From Oculatellaceae cyanobacterium Prado106 (GTDB taxonomy: Bacteria; Cyanobacteriota; Cyanobacteriia; Elainellales; Elainellaceae): a stretch of 49,775 nt of DNA. The stretch spans positions 1 to 49,775 of the forward strand of contig JALOOP010000001.1 of NCBI GenBank assembly GCA_025454315.1, written 5' to 3'. Both the position numbers and the translations under genes were made by a program. Below are positions 8,328-16,421 of this stretch, piece by piece; position 1 is the first letter of the stretch; the number at the start of each line of letters is the position of its first letter. A model generated the notes under the pieces. That model did not search any database and was not told where the DNA came from. It worked only from the letters and a program-made list of their open reading frames with translations.

Positions 8328-8372
8328 AATATTGTTTAGGCATCCTAATTTTTAGGACTCCTAAACAATATT
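8328..8372. promoter_or_regulatory. Doubled dyad operator upstream of the globin
   Basis: Perfect 13-bp arms (AATATTGTTTAGG, 8328-8340; complement 8360-8372) enclose a second palindrome (TCCTAA at 8343-8348, TTAGGA at 8352-8357). Read as half-sites this is two adjacent TTTAGG-N3-CCTAAW sites, centred 16 bp apart. The layout fits a dimeric winged-helix repressor of the MarR type; the linked MarR gene is the obvious candidate (inference). It lies about 150-190 bases before the globin start. Confidence 0.65.
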
Positions 8373-8447
8373 TCGCCTGCTAAATTTTGTCAAGCAAGTT
8401 TATGAAATCAAGGAGCTGAGAAACTTTCGGAAAAAGTACCCCAAAAG

Positions 8448-8490
8448 TTAAAAGAGGAGGGCACGGATTCACGTTGCCCTCCTCTTTTAA
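8448..8490 (-). terminator. Terminator of the 8530 gene
   Basis: A perfect 15-bp stem (TTAAAAGAGGAGGGC with its complement at 8476-8490) lies 40 bases downstream of the minus-strand stop at 8530. On the minus strand it is followed by CTTTTGG. Confidence 0.82.
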
Positions 8491-8529
8491 AGTCCAGATC
8501 AAATAAAGTCGAGATCAAACTTCCTAGAA

Positions 8530-8820
8530 CTAGAGCGTGTAATAACGCTGTTCTAACCAGATTCTAACTGCCGTTTCAGAATCAAAGGTGGTGGAATAAT
8601 TAGTACTGGGATCATAGACTTGCCAGTAGCGTTCCCCGTTGCGATTTTGTTTCAGACGAATCTTGGGTTCCGAATTCGTCACCAGGGTTGAAAAGAGGGA
8701 TTGCAATCCATCGTGAAACCTTTGCCAAAAACGGTTCGGCTCTTGGGGCAAGCCTTCGATTTCCAGGTATTCGGCAGGATTGAGGGGATACCGTTCGATA
8801 AACTTAGCAGACATTTTCAT
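8530..8820 (-). CDS. Conserved small hypothetical protein
   Basis: A 96-residue soluble protein. The start ATG at 8820 is preceded by GGAG seven bases upstream; the frame is open to 8856 and another ATG sits at 8814. Visible features are a charged N-terminal half (YPLNPAEYLEIEGLPQEP), a helix (NRFWQRFHDGLQSLFSTL) and a beta-rich end (PKIRLKQNRNGERYWQVYDP) finishing with WLEQRYYTL. There are no cysteines, transmembrane segments or known motifs. I do not recognise the family. A dedicated terminator follows it, so it is a single-gene unit between the globin promoter and the divergent LysR gene. Confidence 0.75.
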   Translation of the reverse strand: MKMSAKFIERYPLNPAEYLEIEGLPQEPNRFWQRFHDGLQSLFSTLVTNSEPKIRLKQNRNGERYWQVYDPSTNYSTTFDSETAVRIWLEQRYYTL

Positions 8821-9008
8821 AACAACGCTCCGATTCAGGCTATGGGATAATTGCAAGCCCTGCGCGATTCAAAAGCGGAGGTGAGGCCGATGAAGGAGAT
8901 CGCATTCTTAAACAAATTCAGTCTTGCAGCGGAGGAAGTGCTTCGTTCCTCACTGCACTTACTGTAGGAAAAATGTCCACAAGATTCAAAAGGTATGATG
9001 AATGGAAT

Positions 9009-9075
9009 CTATGAATTTTATTCATAGCTAAAACAGATAGCTAAAACAGGAAGACGAGGCCGAGTCTCGTATAAT
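9009..9075 (+). promoter_or_regulatory. LysR-gene promoter with dyad and 13-bp tandem repeat
   Basis: CTATGAA-N5-TTCATAG (9009-9027) is a perfect dyad of the size expected for a LysR-type box. It overlaps the first of two identical 13-bp units ATAGCTAAAACAG (9024-9036, 9037-9049). A TATAAT -10 box follows at 9070-9075; no good -35 box is visible. A ribosome site (AGGGAGAGGGGG) precedes the ATG at 9105. Confidence 0.5.
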
Positions 9076-9104
9076 ACGGTTCATCACGGAAGGGAGAGGG
9101 GGAC

Positions 9105-10154
9105 ATGAATCTAGAAGAGGTCAAGCTATCACAACTCCGGGCACTGGTTGCAGTCGCCACCTACGGCAACTTCAGCGAGGCTGCCCTCAGTTTGTCCATT
9201 TCCCAGTCTGCGGTGAGTCATGCGATCGCCACTCTCGAAAACCAACTCGGCGTGATTCTCCTCTACCGGGGACGACATGGCGCGACGGTGACTCCGGTGG
9301 GCGATCGCATCCTCACCTACGCCAAAGACATGCTGCTCACCCTGGAGAAAATTGGCAAAGCAGCCGACCTATCCAAAGGCTTGCAAGGCGGACAGGTGCG
9401 AATTGCCGCCTTCCGCAGCATCTCCACCCACATCCTCCCTGATATCATCTCTGAGTTTCGCGCCACCTATCCCGCCATCACGATCGCCATCACCGAATAT
9501 CGGGGCGACCAGGGCGTAGAACAAGCCCTGCGAGAAGGCCGCGCCGACATTGCCTTTACCTGTCTGCCCCCCGAAGAAGACTTTGAGTCCTGGGAACTGC
9601 TGAGCGACGAATATATTGTGCTGCTGCCGCCCGGAATTGATCAGCCCAGCGACCCACTCAGTTGGGATCAACTGCTGCAATATCCCCTGATTGCCTCTCC
9701 CGCCAACGACTACTGCTCCATCATCCACCACGACTACTTCGCCCAAAACGGCAAAACCGTCACCCCCGCCTACGAAATCGTCGAAGACTCCACTATTGTC
9801 AGCATGGTCGTCAAAGGGCTGGGCATCACCATCATTGCCCGTCTCGCCGCCGAACCCCTGCCGCCCCAAGTCCAGGTACGCCAGTTGCCCGTCCCCCTAA
9901 CTCGCACCATCCGAGTCGCCACCCTCAAGGGCGCACTCCACTCACCGCCCGTCTACGCCTTCCTAGACCGTCTGAAGCAGCATACTCCAGCCATCCAAAG
10001 CAAAGCCGACCGACTCAATGCCCATCGACAGGATGCCAAGCTGCCTCAAGATGCGATCGCCCTCAACCGCTCAAACAAAGTCGCCACCTTCCCCAAATCC
10101 TTGTCCCCCGGTGCCGATTCCACCCCACTGGAAAGATCCACCCCATCCGGCTGA
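9105..10154 (+). CDS. LysR-type transcriptional regulator
   Basis: The N-terminal HTH is clear ([20 protein letters not shown], then [20 protein letters not shown]; residues about 8-55). A periplasmic-binding-protein-like effector domain follows from about residue 97 ([21 protein letters not shown]) to about 300. The product is 349 residues, 40-50 longer than the family norm; the surplus is a polar, Pro/Ser-rich tail after FLDRLKQH. The last 109 bases overlap the end of trpF on the other strand, so the tail is largely antisense to trpF. The upstream dyad suggests autoregulation. The effector is unknown. A stop gained by ordinary drift would give the usual length, so the tail may not be functional. 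Confidence 0.9.
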   Translation: MNLEEVKLSQLRALVAVATYGNFSEAALSLSISQSAVSHAIATLENQLGVILLYRGRHGATVTPVGDRILTYAKDMLLTLEKIGKAADLSKGLQGGQVRIAAFRSISTHILPDIISEFRATYPAITIAITEYRGDQGVEQALREGRADIAFTCLPPEEDFESWELLSDEYIVLLPPGIDQPSDPLSWDQLLQYPLIASPANDYCSIIHHDYFAQNGKTVTPAYEIVEDSTIVSMVVKGLGITIIARLAAEPLPPQVQVRQLPVPLTRTIRVATLKGALHSPPVYAFLDRLKQHTPAIQSKADRLNAHRQDAKLPQDAIALNRSNKVATFPKSLSPGADSTPLERSTPSG

Positions 10155-10690
10155 AGCAGACTGAGCGCCTCCAGGATGTTGTCGGGCGTAATTCCTCCTG
10201 CCAAAAACCAGGCGCAGTCCGGCTGAAACGCCTGTAAGGTCGGCCAATCAATCTGATGCCCCGTGCCGCCATATTGTCCAGGATTGAGACTGCCGGGATG
10301 GTAGGCATCTAGCAGTAAGGTATCCACTATAGAGGTGTAGGACAGGGTTTCTTGGAGAGTTTGGCGATCGCGCACCCGAAACGCCTTCATCAGCGCCACC
10401 TGGGGCAACGCTTGGCGCACCTGCTGACAAAAATGCGGCGACTCGCTGCCGTGGAGTTGCACAGCGGTGAGGTTGCCGATCGCCACCACCGACGCAATCT
10501 CCTCGACCGGGGCATCGACAAAGACCCCGACTCGTTCCACAGGTTGATCGGTGACGATCGCCCGTATCCCCTCCGGTCGCACATAGCGGGGAGACTGCGG
10601 CACACAGATGAAGCCGAGCGCGGTTGCGCCTAAGTTGGCGATCGCCCGTCCCTGATCAGGCTGAGTAATTCCACAAATTTTGACTCGCAT
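10046..10690 (-). CDS. trpF: Phosphoribosylanthranilate isomerase
   Basis: TrpF catalyses the Amadori rearrangement of N-(5-phosphoribosyl)anthranilate in tryptophan synthesis. The 214-residue (beta/alpha)8 protein begins MRVKICGIT, where Cys6 is the catalytic base, and has the acid aspartate in LLLDAYHPG (Asp128), the GGTG loop (about 141-144) and the phosphate-binding segments [11 protein letters not shown] and [10 protein letters not shown]. All expected motifs are present. Its 3' end overlaps the LysR gene tail to tail by 109 bases. No other trp gene is in the window, as is usual in cyanobacteria. Confidence 0.95.
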   Translation of the reverse strand: MRVKICGITQPDQGRAIANLGATALGFICVPQSPRYVRPEGIRAIVTDQPVERVGVFVDAPVEEIASVVAIGNLTAVQLHGSESPHFCQQVRQALPQVALMKAFRVRDRQTLQETLSYTSIVDTLLLDAYHPGSLNPGQYGGTGHQIDWPTLQAFQPDCAWFLAGGITPDNILEALSLLQPDGVDLSSGVESAPGDKDLGKVATLFERLRAIAS

Positions 10691-10783
10691 CAGAAAAACC
10701 GCCCAAAAGGATCAACAACAAATCAAGCTATAAATCAAGCTATACCGTCACAGGTCAAAGGGTTTACGTTCGTAGCGACATGT

Positions 10784-10841
10784 TCATTGAGCGGCTGAAG
10801 CCACTACTACAAACTTTAAGGCAATGACCTGACAGAGTATA
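10784..10841. repeat. Dispersed repeat GCGGCT...ATGACCTGACAG, copy 1
   Basis: The block beginning GCGGCTGAAGCCACTACTAC and ending AATGACCTGACAG is repeated at 29241-29286 with few differences. It lies in the short gap between trpF and the Uma2 gene. Confidence 0.7.
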
Positions 10842-10845
10842 GATT

Positions 10846-11931
10846 CTAATCCTGTCCTTCTAGGACTTCTGCGATTTGGTCAGTTGATAAGCCGACAATT
10901 TCGGCCACTTGGTCGGCAGCCATGCCCGTGGCTAGCAGGTTACGAGCCGTTTGCAGGAGCTTGGCTTCGGCTTGTTCTCTGGCTTGTCGCTCCTGCGCCA
11001 GTTGTTGATTGGCTTGTTCGGTGTCGGTCAGTAGCCAGTTGCCTTGGCGATCGCACCAGCGCAGCCAGTTTCCGGGGATACCCTCAAATTTGCCGCGCCA
11101 AATCCCCAGCCCAATGTCTAAATCTGCCAGCCAGACCATGGGGGGAGTGGGGTTGAGCGATCGCTCCTGATAAGCTCCTTCAATCCATTGAAAGTAGCGC
11201 AGCACTTGGGTACGGCGGTCATACACCAGGTAGTGCGGCACTTGCAGATAGGTTTCATACACCTCAAATTTTTCAGGAGGTCGTTCCCTGGATGTTTTTA
11301 GAACGGCTAAATCTGCAACCGCTAGGTTCTCTAGCGTCTCTGTGTTCTGGTCAGTTTCGGAAATTTCGCTGGTTGACGCACTAGCCCCTTCACCAGACGC
11401 TTCTGAAATGGCTTCATAGAAACGCCCCAAATCTTCTGCCTCTGTGCCTTCTGAGAGGATTTCGACCACCACATCCGGCGACTTGCCCTCCTGCCAGACG
11501 ACATAGCTGCGCCGCGCATCTTCATCGTTGTACATCCGGGACACGCCAACGGTCAAAAACCAGTCTGGTCGCTTGTACCATCCGGTGTGGTTCTCGTCGT
11601 AGTAAACGTTCAGGTCAGACACCGTGAAGCAGTCTTCGGGGCGATACTGAGTGAGGGACAAAGTGCGGCTCAACAGTTGGGGTTGCAGGTCATGAAACTC
11701 ATCGGGCAAGCCAGGTTCCTCCGGGTCTTCGCTGGGTAAATCGTACATGGTGGGCAAGTCAGGACGCAGCGGTTGCCGGGGATGGGAGAGAGCCATTTTC
11801 TCCGAAACGACAGGGGCGATCGCTTCACTGCCCAGACCCTCAACGCCCAGACCCTCAACGCCCAGACCCTCAACGCCCAGACCCTCAACGGAAGTTACGT
11901 GACGACGAGTAGACACCATATCAACCACCAT
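10846..11931 (-). CDS. Uma2 family (DUF820) putative restriction-endonuclease-fold protein
   Basis: Uma2 proteins have a PD-(D/E)XK nuclease-like fold, are very abundant in cyanobacteria and have no settled function. The 361-residue product shows the core strand PDVVVEILS (residues 152-160) and the following KFEVYETYLQVPHYLVYD block (221-238). Between them is an insert of about 45 residues rich in Glu, Ser and Thr. The N-terminus carries four VEGLG repeats (15-34), encoded by a 15-bp tandem repeat. The C-terminus has a charged helical coil (about 303-331, QQLAQERQAREQAEAKLLQ) and ends with VAEIVGLSTDQIAEVL, a common Uma2/transposase-associated tail. Confidence 0.85.
   Translation of the reverse strand: MVVDMVSTRRHVTSVEGLGVEGLGVEGLGVEGLGSEAIAPVVSEKMALSHPRQPLRPDLPTMYDLPSEDPEEPGLPDEFHDLQPQLLSRTLSLTQYRPEDCFTVSDLNVYYDENHTGWYKRPDWFLTVGVSRMYNDEDARRSYVVWQEGKSPDVVVEILSEGTEAEDLGRFYEAISEASGEGASASTSEISETDQNTETLENLAVADLAVLKTSRERPPEKFEVYETYLQVPHYLVYDRRTQVLRYFQWIEGAYQERSLNPTPPMVWLADLDIGLGIWRGKFEGIPGNWLRWCDRQGNWLLTDTEQANQQLAQERQAREQAEAKLLQTARNLLATGMAADQVAEIVGLSTDQIAEVLEGQD
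11830..11889. repeat. 15-bp tandem repeat (4 units) within the Uma2 gene
   Basis: The unit CAGACCCTCAACGCC occurs four times, the last slightly different (ACGGA). It encodes VEGLG per unit on the minus strand. Copy number is divisible by codons, so changes in it would not break the frame. Confidence 0.9.
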
Positions 11932-12123
11932 CTAGTAAAGTTTCTGACTAGTAAAGCTTCTGACCTACAGTTCACTTTAAAGCTGATCGAATACTTATCG
12001 ATTAAAGTCTATCGAACTTTAGAATGATCTGCTTTCATCAGCTTAATGATCATCGAATCTTCGGTTTTAGTCATTAGGTTAAGAACCTGAGTTTTGTTGA
12101 GAGAAGAGGGAAGAGGATTGCAG

Positions 12124-12168
12124 ATGAGTCAAGAATTTGACGTTGTGATTGAAAGAGACATCGAATGA
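12124..12168 (+). pseudogene. HicB-type antitoxin remnant (first 14 codons)
   Basis: ATG at 12124 gives MSQEFDVVIERDIE and then a stop. This matches the conserved start of HicB-family antitoxins (usually followed by a glycine and the rest of the RNase-H-like domain). The gene is cut off here and runs straight into a fragment of a different gene, so it is a remnant. No HicA partner is seen. Confidence 0.5.
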
Positions 12169-12169
12169 C

Positions 12170-12472
12170 AACTACCGCCCCACCACAGAAGAGTGGTATA
12201 CCCAGGTGATGCAATCTGGCAAAGTACCTCGAAAGGCGGCGATTGAGGATGAGTATATCGCGGTGAGTGCGAACACGTCTTTGTTGGATAGCGATCGCAA
12301 AACCATTGGTGTGATTGGCGTCGATTTTCAATTAACCGATGTGGGAAGATTTCTGCGATCGCTCACCATCTCCCCCAATAGCCGCATCTTCATCATTGAA
12401 CGAACCACAGGCACCTCATCCTATGAGTTCTTCAATCTAAGACACTGGCTGCCAAAATCCACCTCCGGCTAG
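12170..12472 (+). pseudogene. Fragment of a Cache sensor domain (from a histidine kinase or cyclase)
   Basis: About 100 codons without stop encode EEWYTQVMQSGKVPRKAAIE, then SVSANT-like strands, KTIGVIGVDFQLTDVGRFLR and SPNSRIFIIER. These are the second half of an extracellular double-Cache domain as found in cyanobacterial sensor kinases and adenylate cyclases. There is no start region, no membrane segment and no kinase or cyclase domain, and the fragment ends at a stop at 12472. It joins directly to the HicB remnant, so the locus is a deletion scar. It lies 25 bases before the DUF389 gene. Confidence 0.65.
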
Positions 12473-12497
12473 AGATGCGATCGCCAGCAAGTAGGAG

Positions 12498-13796
12498 ATG
12501 GTAAACAAAAAAGCGGCTATGCGACAAATCATCGTACAGGTTCCACGCGGACAGGGAAAAGCGGTTCTTACTATTGCCCAGGAGCATCAAGGGACAAATC
12601 TGGCTCAAATGGAGGCGAGTCATGGCGATCGCTCTCTCGATCTAGTGTTCTTGCACATTTCTAATGCCAAAGTCGAAGCCGTTTTAGCCCAGCTAGAGCA
12701 AATTTCAGAGGCGCAGATTACCCTGTTTCCCTCGGGCATCATGGCGCTGCATCCACCCGCTAATCAGGCCGCAGAGCAGGTCAAAAATGTCGAGTTTCGC
12801 AGTCCAGTCGAGGTGTTTCTATCAGGGTTGCAGAGTGTGGGTTCCTGGAAAGGATTCCTGGGCTATGCAGCGTTGGCTGGAGTGGTGGTCTGGATTGGAC
12901 TGTACAATAACACGACCTATCTGCTGACCGCCGCGATGTTGATTGCGCCGTTTGCAGGGCCAGCGATGAATGTGGCCATTGCCACCGCAAGAGGCGATCG
13001 CCACCTCCTCCAGCGCAGTCTCCTGCGGTACTTTGCCGCACTAGGGGTGACAATCGGCGTGACTGCCCTGCTCAGCCTGCTCCTAGGACAGTCCACCGCC
13101 ACCCCCCAAATGGTTGAACGCAGTCAGGTGTCCACCGTTGCCCTGCTGCTACCGATCGCAGCAGGAGCCGCAGGCGCACTGAACTTGGTGCAGTCGGAGC
13201 GCAGCAGTCTGGTTTCGGGTGCGGCCACTGGAATGCTGGTGGCGGCTTCGCTGGCTCCCCCAGCGGGTGTAGTGGGGATGGCGCTGGCGATCGGTCGCTG
13301 GGATATGGCCACGGGCGGAGTTTTTCTCCTGTTTTTGCAGCTTTGTGGCATCAATCTATCTGCGGCTCTGTTATTTCGGACGATTGGCCTTTCGACGCAG
13401 GGCGCTAGATATAATCGCGGCAGAAAGGCAATTTTTCCTATTTCTCTGGCCGTCACGGGGGTAGCCTTGATTGGACTGCTGACCTGGCAGTTTAGCAGTT
13501 CACCCAATTTGCAGCGCGCTAGCCTTGCCCAACGCGCCAATGCAGAGGTGCAACAGCTTGTCGAACAAGAGCCTGCGGTGCAACTCGTCGAGTCTAACGT
13601 GCGGTTTACCCGATCGAATATTTCAGGCCAAGATACCTTGCTGACGGTGTTGTATGTGCAGCGATCGCCCAACATCGCAGCATCAGATACGGAAATTCGC
13701 AATCGCCTCACCCAATCGATTCAAGCCCATCTAGTGCAGCAAGAATTCAACGTCACGCCTTTAGTTAGTGTGAATGTGCTTGAACCTCCGAATTGA
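12498..13796 (+). CDS. DUF389 integral membrane protein
   Basis: The 432-residue product begins with a cytosolic ferredoxin-like domain (RQIIVQVPRGQGKAVLTIAQ, to about residue 90). A membrane domain follows with six or more hydrophobic helices (GYAALAGVVVWIGL; LLTAAMLIAPFAGPAMNVAI; FAALGVTIGVTALLSLLLG; and so on). The AMLIAPFAGPAMN segment is the DUF389 signature. A soluble tail of about 110 residues ends the protein (VQLVESNVRFTRSN...). The family is widespread; no transport activity is established. Start ATG at 12498 has a GGAGATG context; an internal ATG at residue 8 is an alternative. The nearest upstream sequence is pseudogene debris, so it probably has its own promoter there. Confidence 0.9.
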   Translation: MVNKKAAMRQIIVQVPRGQGKAVLTIAQEHQGTNLAQMEASHGDRSLDLVFLHISNAKVEAVLAQLEQISEAQITLFPSGIMALHPPANQAAEQVKNVEFRSPVEVFLSGLQSVGSWKGFLGYAALAGVVVWIGLYNNTTYLLTAAMLIAPFAGPAMNVAIATARGDRHLLQRSLLRYFAALGVTIGVTALLSLLLGQSTATPQMVERSQVSTVALLLPIAAGAAGALNLVQSERSSLVSGAATGMLVAASLAPPAGVVGMALAIGRWDMATGGVFLLFLQLCGINLSAALLFRTIGLSTQGARYNRGRKAIFPISLAVTGVALIGLLTWQFSSSPNLQRASLAQRANAEVQQLVEQEPAVQLVESNVRFTRSNISGQDTLLTVLYVQRSPNIAASDTEIRNRLTQSIQAHLVQQEFNVTPLVSVNVLEPPN

Positions 13797-13968
13797 GGCT
13801 CCTAGCAGAGCCTCAATCTATGTGAAGCGGTATAGAACCATATAGAACCGTGGGATGTAATTCAGGCATTGCGTAGGTTGTCTGGTGTGCGTTATGCGAT
13901 CGCGAATACATTTCATGATCTGGTAGTCTAAGGCTGGCGATCGCATTCCTTATTATGTAAACCCTTCC

Positions 13969-13998
13969 ATGGAAACTGTTGGCGTCAACAGTTTCCAT
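13969..13998. terminator. Hairpin between convergent DUF389 and formaldehyde dehydrogenase genes
   Basis: Perfect 13-bp arms (ATGGAAACTGTTG, 13969-13981; complement 13986-13998) close a 4-base loop. It sits 12 bases past the stop of the minus-strand dehydrogenase gene. There is no T-run on either side, so termination is inferred from position and stability. Confidence 0.6.
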
Positions 13999-14009
13999 AG
14001 TTCGCTCAT

Positions 14010-15164
14010 CTAAAAAGTCAACACTGTGCGAATCCCTTCGCCTCGATGCATCATATCAAACGCATCGTTCACCCGTTCGATCGGCAGAACATTAGTGATC
14101 AAGTCATCAATATTGATTTTGCCATCCATATACCAATCGACAATCTTCGGCACATCGGTTCGTCCCTTCGCTCCGCCAAACGCCGTCCCCTTCCAGACGC
14201 GCCCCGTCACCAATTGAAAAGGCCGCGTGCTAATTTCCTGCCCCGCACCCGCCACCCCAATGATGACACTAACGCCCCAGCCTTTATGACAACATTCCAG
14301 CGCCTGCCGCATCACCTTGACATTGCCAATGCACTCGAAGCTGTAATCCGCACCCCCCTTGGTTAAATCCACCAAATAGGGCACTAAATCCCCCTCCACT
14401 TCCTGCGGATTGACAAAATGCGTCATCCCCAATTTTTCAGCCAAAGGACGCTTGCTCGGGTTCAGATCCACGCCAATAATCATATTGGCTCCTACCATCC
14501 GAGCGCCCTGGATCACATTCAGGCCAATCCCGCCCAACCCAAAGACCACCACGTTCGCACCTGGTTCAACTTTGGCAGTATTAATCACCGCGCCAACTCC
14601 GGTCGTCACGCCGCAGCCAATGTAGCAGACCTTTTCAAACGGCGCGTCTGCTCGAATTTTGGCGATCGCAATCTCCGGCAACACCGTGTACTGGGCAAAG
14701 GTCGAAGTCCCCATATAGTGATGAATCATCTGCTGATCCAGCGAAAAGGGGCTATTGGGCTGCGCCTGGGCACGCTTGACCGCCAGGGAGAAACGGCTGG
14801 TGCCATCGGGCATTAACCCCTTGCCCTGCGTGGTGCGAATCGCCTGACAAAGATTCGTCTTGCCGCTCAAACAATACTCACAGTTGCGACACTCCGGCGT
14901 ATACAGCGGAATCACATGATCACCGGGCTTCACAGACTTCACTCCGGCTCCCACTTCCACCACCACACCCGCCCCTTCATGCCCCAAGATGGTGGGAAAC
15001 AATCCCTCTGGATCAGCCCCAGACAGTGTGTAGGCATCGGTATGGCAAACCCCCGTCGCCTTCATCTCCACCAAAACTTCCCCTTCCTTGGGGCCTTCCA
15101 GTTGCACCGTTTCAATGCTCAAGGGTTGCCCAGCTTCTAAGGCCACAGCAGCTTTAACGTCCAT
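14010..15164 (-). CDS. frmA: S-(hydroxymethyl)glutathione dehydrogenase / class III alcohol dehydrogenase
   Basis: This NAD-dependent zinc enzyme oxidises S-hydroxymethylglutathione and so detoxifies formaldehyde; it also reduces S-nitrosoglutathione (family knowledge). Catalytic zinc ligands are at Cys40 (TGVCHTD) and His62 (LGHEGAG); the structural zinc cysteines are Cys92, Cys95, Cys98 and Cys106 ([16 protein letters not shown]). The Rossmann motif is [20 protein letters not shown]. The product is 384 residues, about 14 more than usual, because of an extra segment after SRFS ([18 protein letters not shown]) before [10 protein letters not shown]. It is convergent with the DUF389 gene. The ability to handle S-nitrosoglutathione gives a loose link with the globin, but they are 6 kb apart. 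Confidence 0.95.
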   Translation of the reverse strand: MDVKAAVALEAGQPLSIETVQLEGPKEGEVLVEMKATGVCHTDAYTLSGADPEGLFPTILGHEGAGVVVEVGAGVKSVKPGDHVIPLYTPECRNCEYCLSGKTNLCQAIRTTQGKGLMPDGTSRFSLAVKRAQAQPNSPFSLDQQMIHHYMGTSTFAQYTVLPEIAIAKIRADAPFEKVCYIGCGVTTGVGAVINTAKVEPGANVVVFGLGGIGLNVIQGARMVGANMIIGVDLNPSKRPLAEKLGMTHFVNPQEVEGDLVPYLVDLTKGGADYSFECIGNVKVMRQALECCHKGWGVSVIIGVAGAGQEISTRPFQLVTGRVWKGTAFGGAKGRTDVPKIVDWYMDGKINIDDLITNVLPIERVNDAFDMMHRGEGIRTVLTF

Positions 15165-15204
15165 ACTTCCTCCAACAGATGCAGCGTTTCTCCCAATTCT
15201 AATG

Positions 15205-15537
15205 CTATTAGGGAGTAGGGAGTGGGGAGGAGGGAGTGGATGGGTAGATGGGTGGATGGGTGGATGGGTGATGAATAGGGAATTTTCTTTTGCACATTAT
15301 CCTTTTTCCCTTTTCACCTTTTTGATTGGGGTCGCTGAATAATGAGATGCAAAGGATTCAATCTAAACAGGATTTAATCTGTAGGGAGATGATAGTCGGA
15401 AAGGGGATTAAGTTTTTTGTATCAGCTATGTGCAAATAAGAAAATAAAGGGTTGCCATCCGGGTAAGATATCAGTTTTGAAACTGCCCGCATCGAATTAC
15501 CCATCCACCCATCCACCCATCCACCCATCCACCCTTT
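15205..15537. repeat. Simple-repeat arms around a short core (possible decayed third copy of the composite element)
   Basis: GGGAGTG units (15210-15239) and GGATGGGT units (15236-15271) are followed by GGGAATTTTCTTTTGCACAT, and CCCATCCA units close the block at 15499-15536. Order and part of the core resemble the composite element at 3543-3739, read on the minus strand, but the core is longer and diverged. No gene is visible in this 380-base gap. Confidence 0.55.
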
Positions 15538-15543
15538 CCCCTT

Positions 15544-15948
15544 CTATCCCTTCCCCTCTAGCTGCTGCAACAGCCTAACCCACACCCAGCCGAGCAGACT
15601 CCCCAAAACATAGGGTGGGAAGTCTGACCCTGTAAAGGTATTACCTAGGATTAATCGTCCTGGCCAAGTGGCGCGAATCGCTTGTAGCCAAGGAGGTTGC
15701 CAGAGTTGGAGGACTTCGATCGCACTCGAAGCCATACAGACTGCGATCGCCGTCCACACCACATTCGCCCTAGGCCACAGCCAGGTCACTAGGAGAACCC
15801 AGAAAATTTGATAGGCCAAACTGCCCAATAGATCGTGAATCCAAGGCGATCCCAGCCCTTGAGAAAAGCGGACGATGTAACCCAGGGGCAGAATAAGCGC
15901 AATGCTGAGCAGCAGAGAGAGACGGTAGGGCGATCGCAAAGAAGTCAT
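15544..15948 (-). CDS. DUF2809-type small membrane protein
   Basis: The 134-residue protein has four hydrophobic segments: LSLLLSIALILPLGYIV, LLGSLAYQIFWVLLVTWLW, VVWTAIAVCMASSAIEVLQL and YVLGSLLGWVWVRLL. The loop with ATWPGRLILGNTFTGSDFPP fits the DUF2809 pattern (a conserved I-E-x-x-Q followed by L-G-x-x-F). The function is unknown. The start ATG at 15948 gives a short basic lead (MTSLRSPYR), consistent with the inner-membrane positive-inside rule. Its stop lies next to a CCCATCCA repeat block. Confidence 0.7.
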   Translation of the reverse strand: MTSLRSPYRLSLLLSIALILPLGYIVRFSQGLGSPWIHDLLGSLAYQIFWVLLVTWLWPRANVVWTAIAVCMASSAIEVLQLWQPPWLQAIRATWPGRLILGNTFTGSDFPPYVLGSLLGWVWVRLLQQLEGKG

Positions 15949-16421
15949 TTTTTTACGGCTTGAGACGTAGACAAATCTATTGGAACTTTGAACGAGTCCA
16001 GAATTGCATCCAGGAATCTTAGCGCAGCTTCTTGAAATTCAATCTTGTGGGGCGATCGCCAAAGCAAAGCTTCCCCATTTATCTGTCATGAAACAAGGTG
16101 ACATGTTATCAGCCAAATTCCGTGTTTTTCAGGTGATGGTGTAAACCCTCAAACTAAAGTGGAAGACTTAGAACAGACAGCCAGATTACAGTTGCCCTAA
16201 TCCAGATGGATAAATTCCAGCAATAGCTGGATTTTCAGGCATTGCTAATACCATATTTTCACCGATTTTTCTAGGACTGCGATCACTCAGTAGCCCTCCG
16301 TAAGATCACGAGCAACCATCCGGTCGATAGATGAAAGCGATGAAGAACTGTGTAGTGGTTTCAGGCTAAAAGGAGCCTGATCTCTGCGAAGGTCTGATTT
16401 TTCCAAGGACAGTAAAACGCA
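15949..16421. other. Gene-free leader region upstream of the first beta-helix protein
   Basis: There is no supported coding frame. Two small hairpins are visible: CCAGC-AATA-GCTGG near 16216-16229 and CAGGCT-N6-AGCCTG near 16367-16384. The second lies 37 bases before the ATG at 16422 and could affect translation, but I cannot assign a riboswitch class. Confidence 0.45.

Noticed and set aside
16300-16421. Riboswitch upstream of the first beta-helix gene
   Set aside because: Only two short hairpins are seen; the conserved bases of known classes, including c-di-GMP-I, are not present.
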